Shown: positions 19,352 through 28,175, numbered from the stretch's first letter. The stretch: 64,000 bases of DNA from Fibrobacter succinogenes (GCA_902762305.1 CACWNW010000001.1:248001-312000); one strand, 5' to 3'. Notes: generated by a model from the letters alone, not told the origin. A program made the numbers and translations.

Positions 19352-20068
19352 CTAGTCCTGCCGCGTAATCCCCTTCTCGATAAAGCTACAATCATGAAGC
19401 ATATCCTTTATCGCATCCAGCGGGTTAAACATGATGACATCCAATATCGAAAGTCCCGGCACGAACTCGTTGTCGAACTGCTTATACGGTCGCAGATTGG
19501 GATGGATGAACTTCAGCGTAACTCCGTGTTTTTCGAAGTCATCAAAATGGTAAAGGTCCTGCCCACCCACAGCATTCAAGTAGGTATCGCCACCGAGCCG
19601 CCGGCAGAAATCGAAGATGCGATATTCCCGCTTGAAGCTGTCGTTGCCCGGTATTTCGGAACTCCTGATGAATTTCATGCCAATCCCGAGGAACTGGCAA
19701 ACATCCTTTATGGACTGGAAAAGGAAATCCGCGACATTGCGCTCCGGATTCCCTAGAATATTCTTCATGAGGGCATAACCTGCATCGAATTGCGGAGCCC
19801 TGCTGTAGGCACGGTAAACGGTGTTCAACTTTTGGTCGACATCGAAATCCACGAATTCCGTCTCGTTTATCTTCTTGAACGAAGTGATGTGCTTTACCTC
19901 CAGCCCCAAGAAATGAGGCTGACCGTTGACGAGAATTCTGTTCCTCTGAATCCACCCGCGCTTTATGAAGTTGTAGTTGTCCCCAATCAAGAACAGGTCG
20001 GCAGCATTCACAAGTTGCCAGAAGCCTAGATATGGGAGAAAGTAGGGCTGGTTTCCGGCGATAATCAA
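19352..20068 (-). CDS. WbqC-like family protein
   Basis: A 238-residue WbqC-family protein. The hallmark N-terminus is IIAGNQPYFLPYLGFWQLVNAAD, followed by FLIGDNYNFIKRGWIQRNRIL and the C-terminal IFDFCRRLGGDTYLNAVGGQDLY. Family members occur in glycan and modified-sugar clusters, and their reaction is not well established. I choose TTG at 20068. It has GGAG six bases upstream, gives the family N-terminus, and overlaps the stop of the preceding gene (TTGA), indicating coupling. An upstream ATG at 20155 would add an unrelated 29 residues read from the neighbour. Third gene of the operon with the ATP-grasp-like and radical-SAM proteins. Confidence 0.82.
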   Translation of the reverse strand: MIIAGNQPYFLPYLGFWQLVNAADLFLIGDNYNFIKRGWIQRNRILVNGQPHFLGLEVKHITSFKKINETEFVDFDVDQKLNTVYRAYSRAPQFDAGYALMKNILGNPERNVADFLFQSIKDVCQFLGIGMKFIRSSEIPGNDSFKREYRIFDFCRRLGGDTYLNAVGGQDLYHFDDFEKHGVTLKFIHPNLRPYKQFDNEFVPGLSILDVIMFNPLDAIKDMLHDCSFIEKGITRQD

Positions 20069-21285
20069 AGGATATCTCCGCAAGAAACAATACGCTCGTC
20101 GTCCGTCACCAAGGGGAACGCCTTCCTGTCGTCGACCATGTTCGTCACTGGGCAACTGGAAGTACGGAATAGTCCGGAGTCGAAATACTTGTCATCAATG
20201 CAGAGCATCATGCCGCATATGTAATCATTGAAGGGTGTCCCTTCCCATACGGTACGGTACGATTTCTGGTACAGGAACGGCTGGATAATCATGTCCCTGA
20301 TGGAACCGTCATCGAAAAGCTCTTTCCACTTGTTTCCGTCCGTCAATGGTCCGGCATAGACCTTTTCGCTCTTGCCCAGGCGGAAATGCTTGAGTATGTA
20401 GCCGTTCTTGTCCGCATACGCTTTCTTCAAGATGTCTTCCGAAGACTTGTCCTTGCATATCCACGTCTCGATGGCATGCGCCCGCAGGAATTCCGCTTCT
20501 TCGTCGGTAAGGAAGTTCCGCGTAAATTCGGGCATGAACCAGAGCCGCATGAACCGTTTGTCGTGAATCAGGAATACCGTGCGGAAATCGTTGTACATTC
20601 GCGAATCAATCATGGCCTTGATGGTATCCATCGAATAACTCAGGATATCCATCTGGTTCAACGCACTGATAACGAATTTTCCGTTCCAGTCGTTGATGCG
20701 GCTTTCAACTTCGTCAGCTTCCAGGATGGTGACCTTTTTCCCAAAGTACTTGTAGAACGGCTTGTAGAGCTTGATTTCGGAAGTCTTGTCCGAGCTCTTC
20801 AGCACGTAGATTTCCTCCTTGTCGCCGACAATATCCAGCGCGCTCTGCATCATCTGCTCGTAAAGCGATTCCCTTTTGCTTCCGGGATACTTCTCCATGA
20901 ACTTTTCTGCTGCTGCCTCGGCAAAGTACGACATAAAAATCCCGTGACCGAAAAAGCGGCTCGTGATTTCGCAGAGTTTCAGTTCACCTTCGTCCGAGAC
21001 AAGGTAGTCGGGGCGGAAAGTTCCCGCCAGGAAAGGATACTTTCCCTGGTATTCGAGGATTTCCATTTCCTTTTCGGAAAGCGGCATGTACTTGTCCGTA
21101 AAATCGGCGTAGTTTGCCGCCATGTATTCGATGCACTTGTAAAGGATGCTGTGCATGCGGCGCAGTTCCGCGTTCCTTTCGGGCGTAATGACCATCGGCT
21201 TTTCGTGATACCACCTGTGATAATAGCTTTCCTGGTCTCCGTACAGTTCTTTACAGACATTCCAAAAATTCGTCTTGGCAGTCAT
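20065..21285 (-). CDS. ATP-grasp-like protein of unknown substrate
   Basis: About 406 residues. Parts resemble a circularly permuted ATP-grasp or glutathionylspermidine-synthase-type fold. FRPDYLVSDEGELKLCEITSR (about residue 90) fits the strand pair with an acidic Mg/ATP ligand. GYILKHFRLGKSEKVYAG (about 315) fits the ATP-binding Lys region. MIIQPFLYQKSYR fits the closing Gln-containing strand. The start at 21285 has GAAGG four bases upstream. The ORF stays open to 21621, but that extension is only the out-of-frame shadow of the upstream gene. It is 20 bases from the radical-SAM gene and overlaps the WbqC-like gene. A ligase forming an amide or similar bond is the inferred role. Confidence 0.62.
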   Translation of the reverse strand: MTAKTNFWNVCKELYGDQESYYHRWYHEKPMVITPERNAELRRMHSILYKCIEYMAANYADFTDKYMPLSEKEMEILEYQGKYPFLAGTFRPDYLVSDEGELKLCEITSRFFGHGIFMSYFAEAAAEKFMEKYPGSKRESLYEQMMQSALDIVGDKEEIYVLKSSDKTSEIKLYKPFYKYFGKKVTILEADEVESRINDWNGKFVISALNQMDILSYSMDTIKAMIDSRMYNDFRTVFLIHDKRFMRLWFMPEFTRNFLTDEEAEFLRAHAIETWICKDKSSEDILKKAYADKNGYILKHFRLGKSEKVYAGPLTDGNKWKELFDDGSIRDMIIQPFLYQKSYRTVWEGTPFNDYICGMMLCIDDKYFDSGLFRTSSCPVTNMVDDRKAFPLVTDDERIVSCGDIL

Positions 21286-21305
21286 AAAACCTTCACCGCA
21301 GGGGG

Positions 21306-22661
21306 TTACTTCTGGAACAGCTTGGACTGGTATCCAAGACACTGGAAGCCGTTCTGGTTGATGATGGGGATAAGCGTATTCGGAATCTGCAGCTGCTTGC
21401 GGACCCAATAGCATATGCTGGTCGACATGCCGAGCGTCTGCGTGTAGTCCATCATCCGCTTGATGGCCGCGATACAGAGTTCCCTTTCGGGGGCGGTGCG
21501 CCCGCGCTGTTTGCGGTGATCCGCATTGCTGGGCTTCAGGTAGACTTCGTAGAGTTCGCGTTCCAGATTCTTGTCGAAATGCCCGAGCCACTGTCCGAGC
21601 ATGGCCAGGTTCTCCATGCATGCGGTCAGGAATTCCGGCTTGTAGTTGATAATGCCCGCATTATGCAGCTTGTCAAAGAATTCCTTGATGTGTTCGTCGG
21701 TAAGGTAAGGCATGACGATAGGCTGGATAAGCGCTGAATTCGCCTGAATCCCGCGTTCGCGGCAGAGCTTTACAGATTGCAGGCGTTCGTCGATGGGGGC
21801 CGCATACGGCTCCAGCAGGTTCCTGAATTCGGTCGGCATGATGGACACGCTGGTATTGAACTGCATCCTACCCTTGAGCTGTTCGAAAAGGTCGAGGATG
21901 GTTTCGCCCTCGTATTCGTATTGCAAGTGCTTGGGGCCGGATTTCGAGGCGATAAAGAGCCTCGCGTTGGAATCGGGATGCTTCTTGAAGTGCTCGATGA
22001 ATTCCTTCAAAATCCTATGCGCGATACCGGTCTGTACCGTCGGTTCCTGGAACGCTTCCGTCTTCGGGGAGAAGTAGTAATAGTGGTTCCAGTTCTTGCC
22101 ACGGCTCAGTTCCACGATTTTCGCTTCGATTTCCTGCTTGCGTTCCGGAGCCTCCTCGATGGCGGTTGCAAGGTCCTGCAAAAGCACGTTCTTTTTGCGG
22201 ATGTCCTCTTCGGTCACCGGCCCCCAGGGGTCGCCGTTCATCTCTTCGAGCAGTTTGCGCACGTAAAGGTGGTAGTTCTCGTAGGCGACCAGCTTCTGTT
22301 CATGTACGCCATCGGTCACCAGGCAGTACTGGCAGCCGACATTGCAGCCCTTGATGGGATTGATTTCAAACGTGAGCGTCGGGCAGCGGCCCGTGTAGTT
22401 ATGAATTTCAGTCTTGACCTTTTCAGGATTGATTTCTTCGAGGTAAAGTTTCGATACGGGAATAACCGTCTTGTTCTTGACGCGCTCCATGAAGACTTTC
22501 GAACCGCGGTTCAACCCCTCGAGCGTACTTTCAGAAGGAACGACCTTGACTCCTAGTTTGTCTAAATAAGCCTTGTCTACGACAGCAGGAGTAAATCCAT
22601 TGAGACTGTAAACATCCGTCTCATGCGAATAGAACGGTTTGAAGCCGATAAATTCTTCCAT
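21306..22661 (-). CDS. Radical SAM protein of the spore-photoproduct-lyase-like (SPL) family
   Basis: About 451 residues. The cluster motif GCNVGCQYC (C-x3-C-x2-C) lies near residue 110, directly after FEINPIKG, as in SplB-like proteins. YYYFSPKTEAFQEPT and NTSVSIMPTEFRNLLEP fit the SAM-binding barrel strands. The family includes true DNA-repair lyases, but this protein is much longer than SplB in the insert at about 125-200. It sits in an operon with ATP-grasp-like and WbqC-like genes, so a substrate other than DNA is likely. The ATG at 22661 is used; a GTG two codons earlier is possible. Rubrerythrin lies upstream beyond a terminator. Confidence 0.8.
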   Translation of the reverse strand: MEEFIGFKPFYSHETDVYSLNGFTPAVVDKAYLDKLGVKVVPSESTLEGLNRGSKVFMERVKNKTVIPVSKLYLEEINPEKVKTEIHNYTGRCPTLTFEINPIKGCNVGCQYCLVTDGVHEQKLVAYENYHLYVRKLLEEMNGDPWGPVTEEDIRKKNVLLQDLATAIEEAPERKQEIEAKIVELSRGKNWNHYYYFSPKTEAFQEPTVQTGIAHRILKEFIEHFKKHPDSNARLFIASKSGPKHLQYEYEGETILDLFEQLKGRMQFNTSVSIMPTEFRNLLEPYAAPIDERLQSVKLCRERGIQANSALIQPIVMPYLTDEHIKEFFDKLHNAGIINYKPEFLTACMENLAMLGQWLGHFDKNLERELYEVYLKPSNADHRKQRGRTAPERELCIAAIKRMMDYTQTLGMSTSICYWVRKQLQIPNTLIPIINQNGFQCLGYQSKLFQK

Positions 22662-22721
22662 TTTCACTTTCTCTTTCTTGTCCCTTTTTTTTATGTTGTT
22701 TTGCTTTTGTAATAAATTTAT

Positions 22722-22752
22722 AAAAAAAAATCGCCGGGATTTCTCCCGACGA
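22722..22752 (-). terminator. Terminator of the rubrerythrin gene
   Basis: On the minus strand a 9-bp stem with one mismatch (TCGTCGGGA/TCCCGGCGA around GAAA) is followed by TTTTTTTTT. It lies 25 bases after the rubrerythrin stop and separates it from the radical-SAM operon. Confidence 0.88.
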
Positions 22753-22777
22753 AAAAACGTCCAAATTTGCTTGTTTC

Positions 22778-23317
22778 TTAGAAATTTTCTTCGTGAACTT
22801 CAAAGAAGGACTGCGGGTGAGCGCACACAGGGCACACAGCCGGAGCCTTGGTGCCCACGACGATGTGGCCGCAATTACGGCATTCCCACACCTTGACTTC
22901 GCTCTTTTCGAACACGGCGGCAGTTTCCACGTTCTGGAGGAGCTTGCGGTAACGTTCTTCGTGAGCCTTCTCGATGGCGGCAACCATGCGGAACTTCTTG
23001 GCGAGGACAGTAAAGCCTTCTTCTTCGGCGGTCTTCGCAAAGCCTTCGTACATGTCGGTCCATTCGTAGTTCTCACCGTCGGCAGCAGCCTTCAAGTTCT
23101 CGGCGGTATCTCCGATGCCATCGAGTTCCTTGAACCACATCTTGGCGTGTTCCTTCTCGTTGTCGGCGGTCTTCAAGAAGAGTGCGGCAATCTGTTCGAA
23201 ACCGTCCTTCTTGGCGCGGCTGGCGAAGTAGGTGTACTTGTTGCGGGCCTGGGATTCACCTGCGAAGGCGGCCTGGAGGTTCTTTTCGGTCTGGGTTCCG
23301 GCGTATTTGTTTGCCAT
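22778..23317 (-). CDS. rbr: Rubrerythrin
   Basis: Non-haem di-iron peroxidase that detoxifies H2O2 in anaerobes. The product has 179 residues. The N-terminal four-helix ferritin-like domain carries the di-iron ligands: E in [12 protein letters not shown], ExxH in [11 protein letters not shown] in AEEEGF and ExxH in EKAHEERY. The C-terminal rubredoxin-like domain has CRNCG (about 146) and CPVCAHP (about 161). Start at 23317 has AAAGG seven bases upstream; a longer ORF to 23386 lacks family homology. The upstream region contains a perfect 8-bp-arm palindrome (23396-23416), a candidate operator. Confidence 0.95.
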   Translation of the reverse strand: MANKYAGTQTEKNLQAAFAGESQARNKYTYFASRAKKDGFEQIAALFLKTADNEKEHAKMWFKELDGIGDTAENLKAAADGENYEWTDMYEGFAKTAEEEGFTVLAKKFRMVAAIEKAHEERYRKLLQNVETAAVFEKSEVKVWECRNCGHIVVGTKAPAVCPVCAHPQSFFEVHEENF

Positions 23318-23395
23318 ATTGCATCCTTTTGTTTCTTGTGTCTTTGTCACATCAATATAGATTTTTTGATTGGGCTGCGATGGCAAAAACAGCCA

Positions 23396-23416
23396 AATGA
23401 TACACTAAGTATCATT
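23396..23416. promoter_or_regulatory. Candidate operator between rubrerythrin and the TIGR02147 gene
   Basis: AATGATAC and GTATCATT form perfect 8-base inverted arms around ACTAA. A second half-site, GTATCATTCCG, recurs at 23480-23490, matching 11 bases of the right arm and its flank. The position, 80 bases upstream of the rubrerythrin start and in a divergent intergenic region, fits a repressor or activator site. The factor is unknown; it does not match the PerR box well. Confidence 0.6.
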
Positions 23417-23529
23417 CCGACAAAAATATTGAAAATTTATTTGATTTTTTGTTGATTTTCTTTAAAAAACTTAATTCTCGTATCATTCCGCCTATTGGAC
23501 AGCATGTTTTTTAAAGGTATATTATAGAC

Positions 23530-24363
23530 ATGAAACCGATAACCGAATACAAAGACTACCGCAAGTTTATGCAGGACTTCTACGACGAGCGCAAACGCAC
23601 GGGCGCATTCTCGTGGAGGGAATTCTCGAAACTTGCCGGATTCGCCTCCCCCACTTACCTCAAGCTGGTATGCGAAGGCAAGAGCGGCCTGAGCAAGGTC
23701 AAGATGAAGCAGGTATCCAAGGCGATGGGACTCAGCGGACACGAAGAGGAATACTTTTCTCTCCTCGTGATTCTAGCCAAGGCAACCAAGGATGCCGACA
23801 AAAAAGCGGTTCTGCTCAAGCTGGAAAAAATCGCCCTCGAGCACAAGGTACGCGTTGTCGACAGCGACGCCTTCCAGTACTATGAATCCTGGAAGTATCC
23901 CGTAATCCGCGAACTCGCCCCGATGATGCCCGGAGCACAGCCCCGCAAAGTCGCCGACGAATGCAAGGAATATGTTTCTGCCGAAGAAGTCCGCGACATC
24001 CTCGCCTTTTTGGTAAAAGCCGGGTTCCTCAAGAAGGATGGCGAAAAAGTCTACACCCAGACCGAAAAGGCCGTCATCGGGTCGCCGGAGGCCCTCCCCA
24101 TCGCCATCCGCGCCATGCACAAGGAAATGGGCAACATGGCCGTACGTGCGGTAGACCGCTACAGCGCAAGCGAACGCTACTTCACCGGAATGACCATCGG
24201 CGTGAACGATGCCACCTATTCGCGCATCGTGAACGAAATCGACATCTGCAGCAAGAAAATTGCCGCCATCGCAAACGAAAGCGACAACCAAGACCAGGTC
24301 TACGGCCTGAACTTCCAACTTTTCCCGTTTACAAACAAGATAGAAGGAGCGAACCATGCTTAA
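23530..24363 (+). CDS. TIGR02147-family protein (Fibrobacter paralogous family, predicted HTH regulator)
   Basis: A 277-residue member of the Fibrobacter-rich TIGR02147/DUF4423 family. The N-terminal half looks like a helix-turn-helix region (FSWREFSKLAGFASPTYLKLVCEGK; GLSKVKMKQVSKAMGL; up to about residue 85). A winged-helix-like middle part reads EEVRDILAFLVKAGFLKKDGEKVY, followed by a C-terminal helical region. No signal peptide. Its last 8 bases overlap the start of the lipoprotein gene at 24356. In this family such a gene is often followed by a lipoprotein gene, so a regulator or partner relation is plausible but not shown. Confidence 0.85.
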   Translation: MKPITEYKDYRKFMQDFYDERKRTGAFSWREFSKLAGFASPTYLKLVCEGKSGLSKVKMKQVSKAMGLSGHEEEYFSLLVILAKATKDADKKAVLLKLEKIALEHKVRVVDSDAFQYYESWKYPVIRELAPMMPGAQPRKVADECKEYVSAEEVRDILAFLVKAGFLKKDGEKVYTQTEKAVIGSPEALPIAIRAMHKEMGNMAVRAVDRYSASERYFTGMTIGVNDATYSRIVNEIDICSKKIAAIANESDNQDQVYGLNFQLFPFTNKIEGANHA

Positions 24364-25675
24364 CCTCAAGAAGAATATCTATATCGCAGGTGCGCTCGCC
24401 CTTTGCGCACTTTACGCCTGTTCCTCGGACGATTCCTCCATAGCGGGCTCCACGACCATCCCGAACGCAACCGCCGAAGACGATTCCATTATCGTTAAAG
24501 GCGACAAGCCGATCATTCCCGAACTCAACGAACTCCGCGGAGGCGAAGATTCCACCCTCTACAAAAAAGCAATCACCTTCAAGACAGAACCGGTCTCATT
24601 AAACAGCGACGTGGACAACCTCGATGTCAACGCCTATAGCGACGAAAAGGGAGCATCGGCAACTTGTACCGCTGGCGACCAATCCTTCGATGCAAAGTTC
24701 AAGATTACATCAAGCTACATCCTAAAAACATTGACAATGCATAATGTCGGAGCGGCTTGCGACAGCATCCTCCAAGAATTCCGAGAATCATGCAACACCA
24801 ACCCGAAAATCATCGTGCATGGCAATCACATGGGTTTCTGCACTTCGAAGGGGGATTTGTACGCCGTCTGCGGTGATTTCAGCCACGTTACAATGGAATG
24901 CTCTGAATCCGAGGCAGACGGGACAAAGAAATGCCATATAAGACGGGATTCCACGGTAGCTTTCGACACGAGCCGCTATATCCAGGACTTCGTAAAGAAA
25001 TCTGAAAGTGTCTGCTCCGACATTACCGCCGGCAAGCTTGACGTTTCGGACTTTGACCCCATCGAAGATTATTGGACTCCCGGGCACAACCCCATTGACC
25101 ACCTCGACACAGGCAACAAGGGTGAACCAATCGATACGGCATCGTTCACTCTGGAAAAATATGCAGAGCAATTCGCGGATATTTCCGAAGAAATTACGTT
25201 TGACAGCCTCGTACTCGCCTACCGCATCCTGCCAACAAGCGAAATTGCTCTTGATTCGGATTCATTTAACGGTCTCACCATCAAGGAAGCCTCACCTGGG
25301 AAAGTCGCCAAATACTTTCCGATGACGTCCGCCATCATCGGCGAAAATTTCAATTCCGAGCACTGCGACATCTACACAATCGCTATGCCCGGGTTTCTAT
25401 CGACGGCCCCAATATTGACTGATATCAAAGAAAGCGGTTTGCATTCTACAAGTGTAAAATTCGCCTATATTTTCGCGAAAGGCAATTGCCAAAAGGATGA
25501 TGACATCTCTCAAGTTTTCCTTATAAAAGACTGCACAGGACTCCTCAGTCTAGAACTAGAACTAGACGTCGATTTCATCGTAGATTCGTCATGGACTTGC
25601 GACGAAAACGGGCTACCGCCAAACAGAGAAAAAGACCTCTACGGCGAATGGTACCGCGCAGATCTGCGCCATTAA
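24356..25675 (+). CDS. Lipoprotein translated in overlap with the TIGR02147 gene
   Basis: A 439-residue predicted lipoprotein. Signal peptide MLNLKKNIYIAGALALCAL is followed by a Cys at about residue 22 (YACSS). A Ser/Asp/Thr-rich linker runs to about residue 50. The mature part has many Cys (about eight), suggesting disulfides. No known domain was recognised. The start lies inside the upstream gene, preceded by AGAAGGAGCG, a good ribosome site. A rho-independent terminator follows at 25697-25728, so the pair forms a two-gene unit. Confidence 0.8.
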   Translation: MLNLKKNIYIAGALALCALYACSSDDSSIAGSTTIPNATAEDDSIIVKGDKPIIPELNELRGGEDSTLYKKAITFKTEPVSLNSDVDNLDVNAYSDEKGASATCTAGDQSFDAKFKITSSYILKTLTMHNVGAACDSILQEFRESCNTNPKIIVHGNHMGFCTSKGDLYAVCGDFSHVTMECSESEADGTKKCHIRRDSTVAFDTSRYIQDFVKKSESVCSDITAGKLDVSDFDPIEDYWTPGHNPIDHLDTGNKGEPIDTASFTLEKYAEQFADISEEITFDSLVLAYRILPTSEIALDSDSFNGLTIKEASPGKVAKYFPMTSAIIGENFNSEHCDIYTIAMPGFLSTAPILTDIKESGLHSTSVKFAYIFAKGNCQKDDDISQVFLIKDCTGLLSLELELDVDFIVDSSWTCDENGLPPNREKDLYGEWYRADLRH

Positions 25676-25696
25676 GAAACCACTTAAAAAGCGAAT

Positions 25697-25728
25697 GCCG
25701 CAGCGAAATCTATTCGTTGCGGCTTTTT
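25697..25728 (+). terminator. Terminator after the TIGR02147/lipoprotein pair
   Basis: GCCGCAGCGAA pairs with TTCGTTGCGGC (one G-T wobble) around ATCTA, followed by TTTTT. It lies 22 bases after the stop at 25675. Confidence 0.88.
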
Positions 25729-25784
25729 CATATTTTGGTCAGCGAGAGTCCGAGAACGTAGCCATGCGAAGCTTATAGTGAAAA

Positions 25785-26993
25785 TTACTTCGCAGCCATT
25801 GCTAGGGCAACATCCAACTTAGCCAGAGCCTCGTTGCACTCCGCTTCGCTCACATTCAGCGGCGGGAGCATACGCAGCACGTTACCCTTGGCACTCAAGA
25901 CCATGAGCTTTTCAGCCCGGGCGGCGGCGACGACGTTGCCTACCGGCATGGATTCATCGAGAGCAATGCCCAGGATAAGACCATCGCCACGCACTTCCTT
26001 GGCAAAGCTGTACTTCGCCACGAGAGCCTTGAGGCCGGCCTTGAGTTGTTCGGAACGAGCCTTCACGTTATCGAGGAAACCAGTTGCACAGACCTGCTTG
26101 ACAACGGAAAGTCCTGCAGCGCAGGCAAGCGGGTTACCACCGAATGTGGTGCCGTGGTCACCGGCCTTGAGCTGGTCGGCAATCGCCTGACGCATGAGAA
26201 CCACGCCGAGCGGGAGGCCACCGCCGATTCCCTTCGCCATACTCACGAGGTCCGGATTCAGTCCGTACTTTTCGAACCCGAGGAATGTCCCGAGCCTTCC
26301 GGTTCCAGCCTGCACTTCGTCGACAATCACGAGGCAGCCGAATTCCTTCTGCAGGCTATTGATAGCCTCGACCATTTCCTTCGAGAGCGTCATCACGCCA
26401 CCTTCGGCAGCGAGACTTTCGAACATGATGGCGCAGGTATCTGCGTTCACTTCGGCCTTCAATGCGGCAACATCGTTCCAGGCGACATGCACAAAGTCAC
26501 CCGGCATATTGCCGAAGCCTTCCCTGAGCGCGGGCTGGCCCGTGGCCGAAAGCGCGGCGTAGGTTCGGCCGTGGAAACTGTTCACGAACGTAATGATCTT
26601 CTGCCGGTTGGTTTCGCCCTTCCGGTTGAAGTACTTACGCGCCATCTTGATGCAGCCTTCGTTCGCTTCGGTGCCCGAATTGCAGAAGAACACCTTGTCG
26701 AACCCGGTCACTTCGCGCAGGGCCTTCGCAAGCTCGATCTGCGGGTAGTTCGGGTAAAGGTTGCTGATATGGTTGAAATGATTGAGCTGTTCGATTACCG
26801 CCTGCTTGATGCCCGCATTCTGGTAACCGAGAGCGTTCACGGCGATACCCGCCACAAAGTCAAGGAACTTGTTGCCCTTGGAATCGAACAGGTAAGAGCC
26901 TTCGCCCTTCACGAATTCCACATCGGCCTTACCGTAAAGCGGCGCAATGTTTTCCTTGTCCTGCTCGAGGAAATTATCCAAGAATTGTGCCAT
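25785..26993 (-). CDS. argD: Acetylornithine aminotransferase
   Basis: PLP-dependent class III aminotransferase that makes N-acetylornithine in arginine synthesis; in some bacteria it also serves lysine synthesis. 402 residues. Motifs include the N-terminal FVAGIAVNALGYQN, FCNSGTEANEGCIK (about 105), FHGRTYAAL, VIVDEVQAGTGRLGTF (about 220) and the PLP-Lys site SMAKGIGGGLPLG (about 255). Its ATG lies 20 bases inside the end of argB, with GGAG nine bases upstream, so the two are coupled. No other arg genes are in the window. Confidence 0.94.
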   Translation of the reverse strand: MAQFLDNFLEQDKENIAPLYGKADVEFVKGEGSYLFDSKGNKFLDFVAGIAVNALGYQNAGIKQAVIEQLNHFNHISNLYPNYPQIELAKALREVTGFDKVFFCNSGTEANEGCIKMARKYFNRKGETNRQKIITFVNSFHGRTYAALSATGQPALREGFGNMPGDFVHVAWNDVAALKAEVNADTCAIMFESLAAEGGVMTLSKEMVEAINSLQKEFGCLVIVDEVQAGTGRLGTFLGFEKYGLNPDLVSMAKGIGGGLPLGVVLMRQAIADQLKAGDHGTTFGGNPLACAAGLSVVKQVCATGFLDNVKARSEQLKAGLKALVAKYSFAKEVRGDGLILGIALDESMPVGNVVAAARAEKLMVLSAKGNVLRMLPPLNVSEAECNEALAKLDVALAMAAK

Positions 26994-27765
26994 AGTTCAA
27001 TTCTCCATTAATCTGTTTTACAAAGTGTTCGGCATCCTTCCAGCCAACGATGTGGATGCTCTTGAGTCCGCGGCCAATGCTCTTGAAGCTTTCGCGCACC
27101 TTCGGAATCATGCCTCCATTGATGACGCCCGTTTCAATCAGCTTTTCGGCAGCTTCTTCGCTCAGTTCAGGAATGACCGTCTTGGTATCGTCCATCACGC
27201 CCGGAACATCGCTCACCAGCACAAACTGGTCGGCTTCGAGGGCCACGGCAAGTTCGCTCGCCGCGGTATCTGCGTTCACGTTCCAGCTCACGAGTACGCC
27301 GTCGGCATCGGGACCGATAGAAATCGGGCTTACCACGGGCACAAAACCGGACGACCACAGGGCGTTCACTATCGCAGGGTTCACCTTCTTGACCTCGCCT
27401 ACAAGACCGAGGTCAACCTTGCCCTGCTTCTTGACGACTTCGAAAAGTCCGCCATCGACACCCGACAGTCCGACCGCATTGCAATTGTTCGCAAGGAGCA
27501 TTCGCACGAGTTTCTTGTTCACGTGTCCCGAAAGCGTCATCTCCACCATCTTCATAATGGAAGGTGTCGTAACTCGGAGACCGTCGATAAAGGTTGGTTG
27601 TTCTCGCAGCAAGGCGATATTCTCGTTGATATCCTTGCCACCGCCGTGTACAACGGCCACCTGGCAGCCCATAGCCGGAAGCTTGCTGACTGCCGCCACA
27701 AAATCGGCCAACTTGGCTTCGTCGATTGCCAAGCTGCCACCAATTTTTACAACCACTTTTTTCAT
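26974..27765 (-). CDS. argB: Acetylglutamate kinase
   Basis: Phosphorylates N-acetylglutamate, the second step of arginine synthesis. About 263 residues, typical of the short arginine-insensitive type without the N-terminal helix. Motifs include VVVKIGGSLA (start), AVVHGGGKDIN (about 40), GLSGVDGG, NVNADTAASELA (about 165) and VSDVPGV. The start at 27765 (MKKVVVKIGG) is chosen over the longer frame to 27822, which lacks homology. The gene overlaps argD by 20 bases. Confidence 0.94.
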   Translation of the reverse strand: MKKVVVKIGGSLAIDEAKLADFVAAVSKLPAMGCQVAVVHGGGKDINENIALLREQPTFIDGLRVTTPSIMKMVEMTLSGHVNKKLVRMLLANNCNAVGLSGVDGGLFEVVKKQGKVDLGLVGEVKKVNPAIVNALWSSGFVPVVSPISIGPDADGVLVSWNVNADTAASELAVALEADQFVLVSDVPGVMDDTKTVIPELSEEAAEKLIETGVINGGMIPKVRESFKSIGRGLKSIHIVGWKDAEHFVKQINGELNYGTILG

Positions 27766-27920
27766 CGTTTGCGATGTCCTCTTCGACTTCGGCAAAAAAC
27801 CGGAGCACCATTGCTCCGTCATTTGCTGAAATTTGGAGGTAAATTTAGAAAAACAACCCTCGCCTGCAATGTTTTTATTATATTATAGCCATAATTCAAC
27901 CATACAAAAGAGGTAAATAT

Positions 27921-28118
27921 ATGGCTATCACGAAAGTTTGGCTCGACGAATCCAGCGACGAATGCGTCTCTTGCGGCGCTTGCGAAGCTACCTGCGATGC
28001 AGTGTTCTGCGTTCCCGAAAAGATGCAGGTCAAGGAAGGCGTCGATTTCTCCGCTTACGAAAACGAAATCAAGGACGCTGCCGACAGCTGCCCGGCCGGC
28101 GTGATCAAGTACGAGTAA
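27921..28118 (+). CDS. Small single-cluster [4Fe-4S] ferredoxin
   Basis: A 65-residue acidic electron carrier. The cysteine pattern CVSCGACEATC plus a distant SCPAGVIKY fits one [4Fe-4S] cluster, bound by the first three cysteines and the CP cysteine near residue 56. An extra Cys lies in VFCVP. GAGG seven bases before the ATG is a good ribosome site. Monocistronic, with its own terminator at 28145-28175. The redox partner cannot be told from the neighbours. Confidence 0.9.
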   Translation: MAITKVWLDESSDECVSCGACEATCDAVFCVPEKMQVKEGVDFSAYENEIKDAADSCPAGVIKYE

Positions 28119-28144
28119 TCTCCAACTTTACTCAAAGCTTTTTA

Positions 28145-28175
28145 ACCCCGTCAATTTGACGGGGTAATTTTTTTT
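28145..28175 (+). terminator. Terminator of the ferredoxin gene
   Basis: ACCCCGTCA and TGACGGGGT form a 9-bp perfect stem around ATT, followed by AA and a run of eight T. Confidence 0.92.

Noticed and set aside
21286-21621. 112-residue N-terminal extension of the ATP-grasp-like gene
   Set aside because: It overlaps the radical-SAM coding region out of frame, has no conserved content, and a good ribosome site precedes 21285.
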